A stretch of DNA of 64,000 nucleotides from positions 2,852,001 through 2,916,000 of the forward strand of contig NZ_CP042453.1 in assembly GCF_007993735.1 (NCBI RefSeq), in the 5' to 3' direction. This stretch comes from Arenimonas daejeonensis. Lineage in GTDB: Bacteria > Pseudomonadota > Gammaproteobacteria > Xanthomonadales > Xanthomonadaceae. The position numbers and the translations under genes are program-made. Positions 1 to 9,540 of this stretch are shown one piece after another; within the stretch, counting starts at the first letter, position 1, and each line of letters starts with the position of its first letter. The notes below the pieces were generated by a model that was not told the origin of the DNA, made no database searches, and was given only the letters and a program-made list of their open reading frames with translations.

Positions 1-1
1 C

Positions 2-1781
2 AAGGCCGCCGCGGCCGGCACCTGGGACACCGGCACGATGGAACAGAAGGTCGGTGACTTCTTCGCCGCCGGCATGGACGAAGCCAAGATCGAAGCCGCC
101 GGCATCGCGCCGCTGCAGCCCGAACTCGACCGCATCGCCGCGCTCGCCGGCAACGCCGACATCCCCGCCTACCTGGGTGATGCCTACGCCCGTGGCCAGG
201 GCATGCTGTTCGGCTTCTTCGCGATGGCCGACTACAACGACTCCACCACCAACATGGCCTACGCCATGGGGCGGGCTGTCGCTGCCCGAGCGCGCCTACT
301 ACCTGGAAGACCGCGAGGACTACAAGACCGCGCGCGCCGCCTTCCTCGAACACGTCGCCAAGGTGCTGGTGCTGGCCGGCGCCGACACCGAAACCGCGAA
401 GGCCCAGGCGCAGCAGGTGCTGGACTTCGAGACCCGCCTGGCCAAGGCCTCGCTGGGCCGCGTGGACCTGCGCGACCCGGCCAAGCGCTACAACCCGGTC
501 GCCCTGGCCGACGCCGACGCCAGCACGCCGAACTTCAGCTGGACCGCCTTCTTCACCGCGCTCGACGTCGACGCACCCGCCACCTTCTCGCTGGCCACGC
601 CGAATTTCTTCAAGGAATTCGACGCCATGCTGGCCGACGTGCCGCTGGACCAGTGGCAGACCTGGCTGCGCTTCCGCGCCATCGACGGCGCCTCGCCCTA
701 CCTGAGCAGCGCCTTCGAGCAGGCCAATTACGAGTTCTACCGCAAGACCCTGGCCGGCCAGGCGCAGATGCAGGAGCGCTGGAAGCGCGTGCTGGCAGCG
801 CTCAACGGTTCGATGGGCGAAGGTTTCGGCCAGATCTACGTCGCCCAGGCCTTCCCGCCGGAATCCAAGGCCAAGATGGAAGCGCTGGTGCAGAACCTGA
901 TGCAGTCGCTGAAGGGCCGGCTGGAGAACCTGGACTGGATGAGTGCCGAGACCAAGGCCAAGGCGCTGGAAAAGTGGTCCAGCTTCACGCCCAAGATCGG
1001 TTACCCGGACAAGTGGCGCGACTGGAGCGGCCTGCAGGTTTCGCGCGAAAGTTATGCCGACAACCTGATCGCGGCGGCGGCGTTCAACACCCGCTTCAAC
1101 CTCGACAAGATCGGCAAGCCGGTGGACCGTAGCGAGTGGGGCATGAGCCCGCAGACGGTGAATGCGTATTACCGTTCGACCGCGAACGAGATCGTGTTCC
1201 CGGCGGCGATCCTGCAGCCGCCGTTCTTCGACGCCAATGCCGACGACGCGCTCAACTACGGCGGCATCGGCGCGGTGATCGGCCACGAGATGCTGCACGG
1301 TTTCGACGACCAGGGCAGCAAGTTCGACGCCACCGGCAACATGGCCAACTGGTGGACGGACGCCGACCGCGCCAAGTTCGACGCGGCGGCCGGCAAGCTG
1401 GCGGACCAGTACAGCGGTTACGAGGCGCTGCCGGGGCTGTTCGTCAACGGCCGGCTGGGCCTGGGCGAGAACATCGCCGACCTGGGCGGTGTGACGGTGG
1501 CCTACGACGCGCTGAAGCAGGCGCAGGGCGAGGGGTTCACCGACCCGATGATCGACGGCTACACGCAGGACCAGCGTTTCTTCATGAACTGGTCGACGGT
1601 GTGGCGCGTGGCGTTCACCGAGGCGCAGCTCAAGCAGCAGATCACGGTCGGTCCGCATTCGCCGGGCATGTTCCGGGCGATCGGTCCGCACCAGAACCTG
1701 CCGGCCTTCGCCGCGGCGTTCGGCTGCAAGGAAGGCGACAAGATGGTGCGCCCGGAAGCCGACCGCGTCGTCATCTGGTAA
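2..1781 (+). CDS. M13 family zinc metallopeptidase (PepO/neprilysin type), 5' truncated by window edge
   Basis: Cell-envelope endopeptidase of the neprilysin/PepO family, which cleaves small peptides using one zinc ion. The zinc-binding HEMLH lies at 1284-1298, the third-ligand motif ENIADLGG near 1468, and the substrate motif NAYY near 1160. The C-terminus ends in VVIW, as in the next gene. The N-terminus is outside the window. The reading frame breaks at 267-271: frame 2 matches the paralogue up to YAMG, then frame 3 continues with GLSLPERAYY. Removing one G from the run of four restores a continuous protein, so I treat it as one gene with a sequencing error. A strong hairpin terminator follows the stop. 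Confidence 0.88.
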   Translation, partial: RPPRPAPGTPARWNRRSVTSSPPAWTKPRSKPPASRRCSPNSTASPRSPATPTSPPTWVMPTPVARACCSASSRWPTTTTPPPTWPTPWGGLSLPERAYYLEDREDYKTARAAFLEHVAKVLVLAGADTETAKAQAQQVLDFETRLAKASLGRVDLRDPAKRYNPVALADADASTPNFSWTAFFTALDVDAPATFSLATPNFFKEFDAMLADVPLDQWQTWLRFRAIDGASPYLSSAFEQANYEFYRKTLAGQAQMQERWKRVLAALNGSMGEGFGQIYVAQAFPPESKAKMEALVQNLMQSLKGRLENLDWMSAETKAKALEKWSSFTPKIGYPDKWRDWSGLQVSRESYADNLIAAAAFNTRFNLDKIGKPVDRSEWGMSPQTVNAYYRSTANEIVFPAAILQPPFFDANADDALNYGGIGAVIGHEMLHGFDDQGSKFDATGNMANWWTDADRAKFDAAAGKLADQYSGYEALPGLFVNGRLGLGENIADLGGVTVAYDALKQAQGEGFTDPMIDGYTQDQRFFMNWSTVWRVAFTEAQLKQQITVGPHSPGMFRAIGPHQNLPAFAAAFGCKEGDKMVRPEADRVVIW

Positions 1782-1799
1782 TCCACGCGGTTCCGACAA

Positions 1800-1827
1800 C
1801 CCCGGGCAGTCCGCTGCCCGGGGTTTG
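1800..1827 (+). terminator. Rho-independent terminator after the first M13 peptidase
   Basis: A perfect 10-bp GC-rich stem (1800-1809 with 1814-1823), loop TCCG, followed by TTT, lies 18 bases after the stop codon at 1781. The T tract is short. Confidence 0.7.
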
Positions 1828-1881
1828 CTGCTGCGCAAGCAGATCAAGTGCTCGTGGTCGTCTGATCCGGCGTGCGCCGCC

Positions 1882-1988
1882 CGCATCGGTAGTGACCCCT
1901 GCCCGGTCGCACGCGAGCGGCATCCTGCCCAGCTAACGACCGGCCGTTACGGCATCCTGCCTCCACTTCAGGGGTCACTACCGATGCG
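1882..1988. repeat. Inverted repeat with 20-bp perfect arms
   Basis: Arms 1882-1901 and 1969-1988 are exact reverse complements over 20 bases. The 67-base interior holds a smaller hairpin (TAACG/CGTTA around 1934-1950) and a direct repeat CGGCATCCTGCC (about 1918 and 1950). It lies in the 631-base gap between the first two M13 genes, which also holds the terminator at 1800 and the structured element at 2070-2290. I see no gene in this gap. The function is unknown; it looks like a dispersed palindromic repeat. Confidence 0.65.
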
Positions 1989-2069
1989 TGCCGTCGCCAC
2001 GACTCATCTCCGCGGGCCGTTGAAACCCCGCTCGTGCCCTCCGGTCACGAAGAGCCTGCATGTCGCAGG

Positions 2070-2290
2070 TTGCGAGCTTCCCGGATTCGATAACCCGGCC
2101 CGGAAACGTCACAGGCCGTCGTGCGAGGGTCGTTTTCCGGGGTTTCGAAAACATGGACGTTTTCGAAAAGCCCCCATGGATGGGTTCACGGCGTCCCCGG
2201 GAAACGACCCTCGTGCGGCGGCCTATCGCCAGGAACGATCCCGGCATACGCCGAACCATCCACCCGCGAGCAAGACAGCTTTTCGTAGGG
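2070..2290 (+). repeat. Cloverleaf-like structured repeat, copy A (family T)
   Basis: Shares flanks and architecture with the copies at 24893-25112 (reverse) and 25177-25400 (forward). An outer stem pairs 2121-2142 with 2195-2216. It encloses hairpin 1 (2143-2152/2159-2168, loop ATGGAC) and hairpin 2 (CCC/GGG at 2073+100 to 2184, i.e. 2173-2175/2182-2184, loop ATGGAT). A conserved flank reading GGCCTATCGCCAGGAACGA follows, from about 2220. The only three irregular outer-stem pairs are G-T or T-G on this strand. Short reading frames cross the element, but the base changes between copies preserve pairing rather than codons. It could be a mobile repeat, a non-coding RNA, or both. Confidence 0.75.
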
Positions 2291-2412
2291 CAAAGCCCAC
2301 GTCCCGTGACCTTCGACCTATGTCGCGACCCGGCCGAAGGTCCAGAATCAGCGGTCCGCCGCGCTGCCGACGGCCGAAACCCACCAACCGCCCCGCGGGG
2401 CTGGAGCCAAAC

Positions 2413-4509
2413 GTGACCCTTCGCTCGATCAAACCCCTGACCCTGGCCCTCGCGGTCACCGTCGCCCTCGCCGCCTGCCAGAAGACCGAGGCTCCCGCCG
2501 AGACCGCCGCCACCCCCGAACCGGCCAAGCCGCTGGTCGACCTGGCCACCCTCAAGACCCCCGTCATCTCCTTCCAGGCCGCCGACCTGGACAGCAACAT
2601 CGCCGCCTGCACCGACCTCAACGGCTTCGTCAACGGCAAGTGGCTGGCCGCCAACCCGGTGCCGGCCGACCGCACCACCTGGGGCAGCTTCGAACTGCTG
2701 GCCGAACGTTCGCTCGAGATCCAGCAGAAGCTGGTCGAGAACCTGGCCGCGCAGACCGACGCCAGCGGCACCGCCAAGCTGATCGGCGACGTCTGGGCCA
2801 CCGGCATGGACGAGGCCACGATCAACGCCGCCGGCCTGACCCCGATCCAGGCCTACCTCGACGAGATCGCCGCGCTGGACTCCGCCGAGTCCATCGCCGC
2901 CCTGATGCGCGTCAGCTACGCCCGGGGCCAGGGTTTCGTGTTCGGCTTCGGCCCGAGCCCGGACTTCAAGAACTCCACCATCAACATCGCCTACGCCGGC
3001 CAGGCCGGCCTGGGCCTGCCGGACCGGGAGTACTACTTCGACGACAAACACGCCTCGGTGCGCGAGGCCTACGTCGCCCACATCGGCAACATCCTCAAGC
3101 TCGCCGGCGCCGACGAAGCCACCGCAACGGCCCAGGCCAAGGACGTGATGGCCTTCGAAACCCGCCTGGCCAAGGTGTCGATGTCCAGCGAGGAACTCTC
3201 GCGCGACGTGTCCAAGTACTACAACCCGGTGTCGATCGCCGACGCCGATGCGCTGACCCCGAACTTCAAGTGGTCGACCTTCTTCGAATCGCAGGGTCTG
3301 ACGCAGCCGGAGATGTTCTCGCTGGCCCAGCCCGACTTCCACAAGGAAGTGAACGCGATGCTGGCCGACGTGCCGGTCGCCACCTGGCAGGCCTACCTGC
3401 GCTACCAGACCATCGACTCTGCCGCGCCGTTCCTGGCCGACGAGTTCGCGCAGGAGAACTTCAACTTCTACGGCAAGACCCTGCGCGGCCAGCAGGAGAT
3501 GCAGCCGCGCTGGAAGCGCGTGCTCAACACCATCAACGGCCAGATGGGCGAAGCCCTGGGCCAGGAGTACGTGGAAGTCGCGTTCTCGCCGGAAGCCAAG
3601 GCGCGCATGCAGACCCTGGTCGGCAACCTCAGTGAGGCCCTGAAGGCGCGCATCGAGGGCCTGGACTGGATGGGCGAGGACACCAAGGCCAAGGCACTCG
3701 AGAAGTGGGCCGCCTTCACCCCGAAGATCGGCTACCCGGACAAGTGGCGTGACTGGAGCGGCCTGCAGACCGCTCGCGACAGCTATGTCGGCAACCTGAT
3801 CGCCGCCAGCGAGTTCAACTACAAGTTCAACCTCGCCAAGATCGGCCAGCCGGTGGACAAGACCGAGTGGGGCATGAGCCCGCAGACGGTGAATGCGTAC
3901 TACAACCCGCTGGCCAACGAGATCGTGTTCCCGGCCGCGATCCTGCAGCCGCCGTTCTTCGACGCCAACGCCGACGACGCGCTCAACTACGGTGGCATCG
4001 GTGCGGTGATCGGCCACGAGATGATCCATGGCTACGACGACCAGGGCAGCCGCTTCGATGCCAAGGGCAATTTCGAGAACTGGTGGAGCGAGAAGGACAA
4101 GATCGGTTTCGAGGAACGCACCGGCAAGCTGGTGGCGCAGTTCGACGCCTACGAGTCGATCGAGGGCCTGCATGTGAACGGCAAGCTGACCCTGGGCGAG
4201 AACATCGCCGACCTGGGCGGCCTGGCGGTGGCCTACGATGCGCTCCAGCGCGAGCTGCAGACCAAGAAGGTCGCGGAGATCGACGGTTACGGTCAGGACC
4301 AGCGCTTCTTCATGAATTGGGCCACGGTGTGGCGCCGCAACTTCAAGCCCGAGGAGCTGAAGGTGCGCCTGACCACGGATCCGCATGCGCCGGCCAACTT
4401 CCGCGCCATCGGCGCGCCGTCGAACCTGCCGGCCTTCGCGGCCGCCTTCGGCTGCAAGGAAGGCGATGCGATGGTGCGTGCGGGCGACGCCAAGGTCGCC
4501 ATCTGGTAA
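2413..4509 (+). CDS. pepO: M13 family zinc metallopeptidase, lipoprotein
   Basis: Full-length (698 aa) neprilysin/PepO-type endopeptidase. I chose the GTG at 2413 because it directly precedes a lipoprotein signal (hydrophobic stretch, lipobox LAAC near residue 22) and has a GGAG 7 bases upstream; the open frame extends further upstream only through repeat DNA. Family motifs are intact: HEMIH at 4015-4029, ENIADLGG near 4198, NAYY near 3894, terminal VAIW. It is very similar to the gene before it and to the degenerate gene after it, so the three look like tandem duplicates. The lipobox suggests membrane anchoring with the catalytic domain in the periplasm. A terminator lies 30 bases downstream. 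Confidence 0.93.
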   Translation: MTLRSIKPLTLALAVTVALAACQKTEAPAETAATPEPAKPLVDLATLKTPVISFQAADLDSNIAACTDLNGFVNGKWLAANPVPADRTTWGSFELLAERSLEIQQKLVENLAAQTDASGTAKLIGDVWATGMDEATINAAGLTPIQAYLDEIAALDSAESIAALMRVSYARGQGFVFGFGPSPDFKNSTINIAYAGQAGLGLPDREYYFDDKHASVREAYVAHIGNILKLAGADEATATAQAKDVMAFETRLAKVSMSSEELSRDVSKYYNPVSIADADALTPNFKWSTFFESQGLTQPEMFSLAQPDFHKEVNAMLADVPVATWQAYLRYQTIDSAAPFLADEFAQENFNFYGKTLRGQQEMQPRWKRVLNTINGQMGEALGQEYVEVAFSPEAKARMQTLVGNLSEALKARIEGLDWMGEDTKAKALEKWAAFTPKIGYPDKWRDWSGLQTARDSYVGNLIAASEFNYKFNLAKIGQPVDKTEWGMSPQTVNAYYNPLANEIVFPAAILQPPFFDANADDALNYGGIGAVIGHEMIHGYDDQGSRFDAKGNFENWWSEKDKIGFEERTGKLVAQFDAYESIEGLHVNGKLTLGENIADLGGLAVAYDALQRELQTKKVAEIDGYGQDQRFFMNWATVWRRNFKPEELKVRLTTDPHAPANFRAIGAPSNLPAFAAAFGCKEGDAMVRAGDAKVAIW

Positions 4510-4539
4510 ACCCTGCGGGCCCAAAGCCCTGTGGAATCA

Positions 4540-4568
4540 ACGGCCCGGCTTGTCCGGGCCGTTCTTTT
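4540..4568 (+). terminator. Rho-independent terminator after pepO
   Basis: Perfect 9-bp stem ACGGCCCGG/CCGGGCCGT (4540-4548 with 4554-4562), loop CTTGT, followed by TCTTTTGT. Confidence 0.85.
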
Positions 4569-4590
4569 GTCGGGTATCCGGGCCGGCAAC

Positions 4591-4664
4591 ACCGGGGAAG
4601 TGGATGCCTCTTTCTGCGAAATATAAGGCCTCACTGAGCAGAAAGAGGTATCCACTTCCCCGGT
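4591..4664 (+). repeat. Long hairpin repeat with conserved 20-nt loop, copy 1 (family H)
   Basis: Arms of 27 bases (4591-4617, 4638-4664) pair fully except one G-T wobble, around a 20-base loop (4618-4637) beginning GAAATATAAGGC and ending TCACTGA. Inner stem TCTTTCTGC/GCAGAAAGA and loop recur at 20781-20852 and 21389-21460, but the outer arm sequence is different in each copy. A conserved flank CGGCGCCAGATCC follows at about 4670. It lies between the pepO terminator and the next gene. Confidence 0.8.
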
Positions 4665-4779
4665 GATGACGGCGCCAGATCCCCACGCCCCCAGACGACA
4701 CAGGCGACGCCCAAGGCCCCCGGCGTTGGGGCAAGCAGGCAACGGGCGCTAGAATCCCCTCCCCCTCGTGGAGTCCCCG

Positions 4780-6683
4780 ATGTCCTCTCGCCTCCGTCCC
4801 CTGCTCACCCCCTGCTCGGCAGCCTGCTGCTGACCCTGGCCGCCGCCCCTGCCGCCGCCCAGCGCGCACCGGCCGCCCCGCAGGCCTGCACCGACTTCTA
4901 CGGCCACACCAATGCCGCCTGGCTGGCGCAGAACCCGCTGCCGGCGAACCAGGACCACTTCAGCCGCTGGGACCAGCTCAATGCCCTGGGCCTGGTCCAG
5001 CGCAACCAGGTGCTGGACGCCACCACCGCCCCCGCTGGCGCCACCGTGTCCATGCGCCTGGCCGACCTGTTCGCCAGCGCCGAGGACGAGGCCGCCATCG
5101 AGGCCCTGGGCGCCAAGCCGCTCGAGCCGCTGCTGGCCATCGTCAACAAGATCAAGCGCAACCGCGACATCGCCCCCGCGATCGCCGCCCTGCACGCCGC
5201 CGGCCTGCCGGTGCTGGTGGACCTGCAGGTGCTGCGCGACAACCGCGGCAACCCCTACGCCCAGGTCGGCCCGGCCGGCATGGGCCTGCCCGACCCGGGT
5301 TTCTACGGCAGCGCCGACCCGCTGGTGCAGCCGGTCGAGCAGAAATACAGCGCCGCCGTATCCGAATGGCTGCGCCTGACCGGCACCCCGGCCGCCAAGC
5401 TGGCCGAACAGTCCGGCCAGGTGCTGCAGATGGAGCGCACGCTGGCGCAGTCGGTGCTGGCCACCGAATCCTTCACCGTCATGCAGACCCCGGACGCCGC
5501 CAAGGTCGCCGGCGCGCTCGAGCTGGAGAAGCTGCTGGCCGCGCACGGCCTCAAGGCCACCCAGGTGGCGATGTCCGGCCCGGGCTTCTTCCAGGCCCTC
5601 AACCAGCTGATCGCCAAGACCAAACCCGATCAGTGGAAAACCTACCTGCGCGCGCATGTCGCCCGCGAGATGGCCCCGACCCTGGGCAAGGCGTTCCACG
5701 AGCCCTGGGTCCAGCTGTATGAAGTGACGCTCGCCGGCCAGACGGCGCCGACGCCGCGCGCCACCCGTGCCCGCTGGGCGCTGGAGGCCCGCGTACCGGA
5801 ATTCCTGGACGCGGCCTACACCCAGCGTTTCCTGCCGGTACCGCGCCAGCAGCGCGCCAAGGCCATCGCCGATGCCGTGAAGGCCAGCGCGCTGGCCGCG
5901 GTCGAGCGCGCCACCTGGCTCAGCGCCGAGGGCAAGGCCGGCGCCCGCCAGCGCCTGGAAACGATGGTGGTGCAGGTCGGCAGCGAAGTGCCGGACAACG
6001 TCTTCGACGACCTGCGCTTCGAACGCGACAACCTGCCCGGCAACGTGCTGGCCCTGCGCCGCTGGCTGATGAAGTACGCGCTGGTGCGCGCCCGCTTCGC
6101 CTGGCCATCGGAACAGTGGCAGCCGCTGGTGGCCTACCTGCCGCAGGAAAACCGCCTGCTGGTCACCGCCGCCACGCTGCAGCCGCCGCTGCTGGACGAC
6201 GGCGGCAGCGCCGCCGACTTCGGTGGGTTCGGCGCCCTGGTCGCGCAGCAGATGAGCATGGCGCTGCAGGCCTGGAACGGCGCCGATGCCGCCGCCTGGA
6301 GCACCCGCGCCACGCCGTTGATCGCGCAGTACAACGCCTATTCCGCCACCGGCGGCGTCACCAGGGTCAACGGTGGCCGCAGCTTCGTGCAGAACCAGGC
6401 CGACCTGGCGGGCCTTGAGCTGGCCTGGGATGCGCTGAACGCCCGGGGCAAGCCCGACGCCAACGCCGCCAAGGCCTTCTTCACCGGCTGGGCGACGATC
6501 TGGGCACGCCAGGACAAAGCCACCGCGCTCGCCGCGGCGCAGGCCACCAGCGACCATGCGCCGGCCAAGTGGCGGGTGAACGGCCCGCTGGCCAACCTGC
6601 CGGCGTTCGCCGAGGCCTATGGCTGCAAGGGCCGCGTGGCCATGCAGCGCCAGCCCAAGGAGCAGGTCGCCCTGTGGCGCTGA
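4780..6683 (+). CDS. M13 family metallopeptidase homologue lacking the zinc site (pseudoenzyme)
   Basis: Exported M13-like protein of about 630 aa. The ATG at 4780 starts a signal peptide (hydrophobic LLLTLAAAPAAAQ region) that joins the main frame only if the C run at 4808-4812 is one base longer (or two shorter), so a frame error is assumed there. Alignment with the two upstream paralogues is clear along the whole length, including the FYGHTNAAWL region and the end QVALWR. The zinc motif is gone: the HExxH position reads AQQMS (about 6244-6258) and ENIADLGG reads QNQADLAG. It should not be a working protease; a binding, regulatory or scaffold role is possible but unproven. Confidence 0.82.
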
Positions 6684-6684
6684 C

Positions 6685-9528
6685 GTGAACAGTTTCGCGC
6701 CAGGACAGCGCTGGTTCTCCAGCGCGGAGCCCGAGCTGGGCCTGGGGACCGTTTTGCGCCTGGCCGGGCGCCAGGTGCAGATCGTGTTCACCGGCACGGG
6801 CGTCGTGCGCATGTACGCGCTCGGTTCGGCGCCGCTGCTGCGGGCGGTGTTCCGCCCGGGCGAGCGCGTGCGCATCGGTGGTACCGACAAGACGGTGGAA
6901 CGCGCCGAGCTGCGCGAGGCGCTGATCCATTACCTGTGCGACGGCCACCTGCACGCCGAAGGCGAGCTGGATGCCGAACAACCCGTGTCGCAGGCCGACT
7001 CGCGCCTGCTGTCGGGCCGGGTGGACCGCAACGACCAGTTCGAATTCCGGCGCGAATGCCTGCAGCGTCGCGCCGAGGCGCGCGCGCATGCCGGCTGGGG
7101 CGTGCTGGGCGCACGCATCGATTTGATCCCGCACCAGCTGCGTGTCGCCGGCATGGCCGGCGAACGCCGCCCGCCGCGCCTGCTGCTGGCGGATGAAGTA
7201 GGCCTGGGCAAGACCATCGAAGCCTGCCTGATCGCCGCCCAGCAACTCGCCAGCGGCCGCGCCCGCCGCGTGCTGGTGCTGGTGCCGGAAAGCCTGGTCA
7301 ACCAGTGGTTCGTCGAACTGCTGCGCCGGTTCAACCTGCCCTTCGCCATCTACGACGAAGAGCGCTGCGAATCGCTGGAGATGACCGAGCCGCAGGCCAA
7401 TCCCTTCGAGGACGAACAGTGCGTGATCGCGGCGGTGGACTGGTTGTCCAGCCATGAAAAACGCGCGCGCCAGGCATTGGCCGCCGGCTGGGACCTGTTG
7501 CTGGTGGACGAAGCGCACCACCTGGTGTGGACGCCGGAGTTCGCCAGCCCGGGTTATGCGCTGGTGGAAGCGCTGGCCGCGCGCACGCCCGGACTGCTGT
7601 TGCTGACCGCCACCCCGGAACAGTTGGGCCTGGGCGGCCACTTCGCCCGCCTGCGCCTGCTCGACCCCGCGCGTTACACCGATCTGGAAGCCTTCCGCGC
7701 CGAATCGCGCGGTTATCTCGAACTCTCCGCCCTCGCCGAACGGTTGCTCGACGGCCAGGCCCTGACCACCGGCGACATGCAACGGCTGGCTGCGCTGTTC
7801 CCCGACGAAGGCGACGTGCTGGCGCAGCGTCTGGGCCGCATCGCCAGCGGCGACACGACCGAACGCGACGCCCTGCTGGCCGACCTGGTGGACCGCCACG
7901 GCACCGGCCGGGTGATGGTGCGCAACCGGCGTGCGGCGGTGGGCGGTTTTCCGGAACGCCTGCCGAACGTCAGCGTGCTGCCCGAACCCGAAGATCCCAC
8001 CGTACTTGGCCGCCTGCGCGCCGAGTTCGCGCACGACGTCGGCGACACCGACGACGAACCCGCGCACGATTACGCCCGCGATCCGCGCACCGACTGGCTG
8101 CTGGGCATCTTGGACGCTGTGGCGCCGGCCAAGGTGCTGCTGTTGTGCCGCTCGCGCGCCAAGGTGCAGGCGCTGGAGGAAGCCCTGCGCCTGCGCAGCG
8201 GCCTGGCCGTGGCGCGTTTCCACGAAGACATGAACCTGCTGCAGCGCGACCGCAACGCCGCCTATTTCGCCGACCCGGAAGGCGCGCGCCTGCTGATCGC
8301 CAGCGAGATCGGCGCCGAGGGTCGCAACTTCCAGTTCGCCCAGCACCTGGTGATGTGGGACCTGCCGCTGCACCCGGACATGCTGGAACAGCGCATCGGC
8401 CGCCTGGACCGCATCGGCCAGCGCGGCGACGTCAACATCCACGCCGCCGCGGTGGAAGGCAGCGCGCAGGAAGTGCTGCTGCGCTGGGTGCACGAAGGCC
8501 TGGACGCGTTCCGCGGCGTGTTGGCCGATGGCCGCGAACTGCTGCGCGCCTTCGGTGCCGAACTGCTGCAGCTGGCCGAACAGGATGCCGACGCACGCGA
8601 ACCCGCGCTGACCGAGCTGATCACCCGCAGCCGCGACAAACACGCCGAACTGGCGCGCATCATCGCCGACGGCCGCGACCGCCTGCTCGAACTGGGCAGC
8701 CGCGGCGAGGGCGGCGGCGAACTGCTGGCCGCGCTGCAGGAAGACGACCGCCACGCGGCCATGGACGACCACGCGCTGCGCCTGCTGGAAGCCTTCGGCG
8801 TACACAACGAACCGCTGGCGCCCGGCCTGTGGCTGCTCGATCCCGAACACGTCACCGTGGACGGCTTCGAGGAACTCAAGAACGGCCCACGCACCGCCAC
8901 CTTCGACCGCGCCACCGCGCTGGCGCGCGACGACCTGCTCTACCTGCGCGCCGACCACCCGCTGCTGCTCTCGGCCGGCGAACTGCTGGTCTCGGGCGAA
9001 ACCGGCAACGCCGCCTTCCCGGTGGACGACAGCCTGCCGCCGCGCACCGTGGTGATGGAGGCGGTGAACGTGCTCGAGTGCGTCGCGCCGCATGGCCTGG
9101 ACATCGAACGTTACCTGCCGCCGGCGCCGCTCAGCGTCGCGGTGGACACGCGCCTGCAGCTGCGCCCCGACTTCGCGCCCGGCGAACGTGCGCGTCTGCG
9201 CGCGGGCGACCGCGTGTTCGACCTCTCGCCCCAGCGCAAGGTGCTGGCCGCGCTGGTGCCGCCGATGCTCGAACGCGCACGCGAGGAAACCCAGGTCGCC
9301 GCCCAGGCCCGCATCGCCGAGGCCATGGCCCGCGCCGATGCGCTGCTGTCGAACGAGATCCAGCGCCTGCGCGCCCTGGCCCGGGTCAACCCGGCCGTGC
9401 GCCCCGAGGAGATCGCGGCGCTGGAGAAGGAACGCGAAGCCGTGCTGTCCGCCCTGCCCACCGCCCGTCCACGCCTGGACAGCCTGCGCCTGGTGGCCAG
9501 CACCGACTTCCTGCAGCTGCGGCGCTGA
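6685..9528 (+). CDS. rapA: RNA polymerase-associated ATPase RapA
   Basis: SWI2/SNF2-type ATPase that binds RNA polymerase and helps recycle it after transcription. Length 947 aa. GTG at 6685 is chosen because the N-terminus NSFAPGQRWFSSAEPELGLG then matches the family; it begins two bases after the preceding stop. Walker A is in DEVGLGKTIEA (residue about 170), the DExH box in VDEAHH (about 274), and helicase motif VI in QRIGRLDRIGQ (about 568), followed by the RapA C-terminal region. All motifs are intact and no frameshift is seen. The tight spacing to the M13-like gene suggests co-transcription. Confidence 0.95.
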   Translation: MNSFAPGQRWFSSAEPELGLGTVLRLAGRQVQIVFTGTGVVRMYALGSAPLLRAVFRPGERVRIGGTDKTVERAELREALIHYLCDGHLHAEGELDAEQPVSQADSRLLSGRVDRNDQFEFRRECLQRRAEARAHAGWGVLGARIDLIPHQLRVAGMAGERRPPRLLLADEVGLGKTIEACLIAAQQLASGRARRVLVLVPESLVNQWFVELLRRFNLPFAIYDEERCESLEMTEPQANPFEDEQCVIAAVDWLSSHEKRARQALAAGWDLLLVDEAHHLVWTPEFASPGYALVEALAARTPGLLLLTATPEQLGLGGHFARLRLLDPARYTDLEAFRAESRGYLELSALAERLLDGQALTTGDMQRLAALFPDEGDVLAQRLGRIASGDTTERDALLADLVDRHGTGRVMVRNRRAAVGGFPERLPNVSVLPEPEDPTVLGRLRAEFAHDVGDTDDEPAHDYARDPRTDWLLGILDAVAPAKVLLLCRSRAKVQALEEALRLRSGLAVARFHEDMNLLQRDRNAAYFADPEGARLLIASEIGAEGRNFQFAQHLVMWDLPLHPDMLEQRIGRLDRIGQRGDVNIHAAAVEGSAQEVLLRWVHEGLDAFRGVLADGRELLRAFGAELLQLAEQDADAREPALTELITRSRDKHAELARIIADGRDRLLELGSRGEGGGELLAALQEDDRHAAMDDHALRLLEAFGVHNEPLAPGLWLLDPEHVTVDGFEELKNGPRTATFDRATALARDDLLYLRADHPLLLSAGELLVSGETGNAAFPVDDSLPPRTVVMEAVNVLECVAPHGLDIERYLPPAPLSVAVDTRLQLRPDFAPGERARLRAGDRVFDLSPQRKVLAALVPPMLERAREETQVAAQARIAEAMARADALLSNEIQRLRALARVNPAVRPEEIAALEKEREAVLSALPTARPRLDSLRLVASTDFLQLRR

Positions 9529-9540
9529 TTCTTCCGGGCG

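Noticed and set aside
2060-2416. Small open frame over family T copy A, with similar peptides (AAYRQER, PWMxSRRP) in copies B and C
   Set aside because: Peptide similarity follows from repeat similarity. The differences between copies keep base pairing and not reading frame, and there is no ribosome-binding site.
1978-4524. Very long reverse-strand open frame (848 codons) opposite pepO
   Set aside because: High GC content makes antisense frames of real genes stay open. Its translation is His/Gly/Arg/Leu-biased, has no domain pattern, and the forward gene has all M13 motifs.
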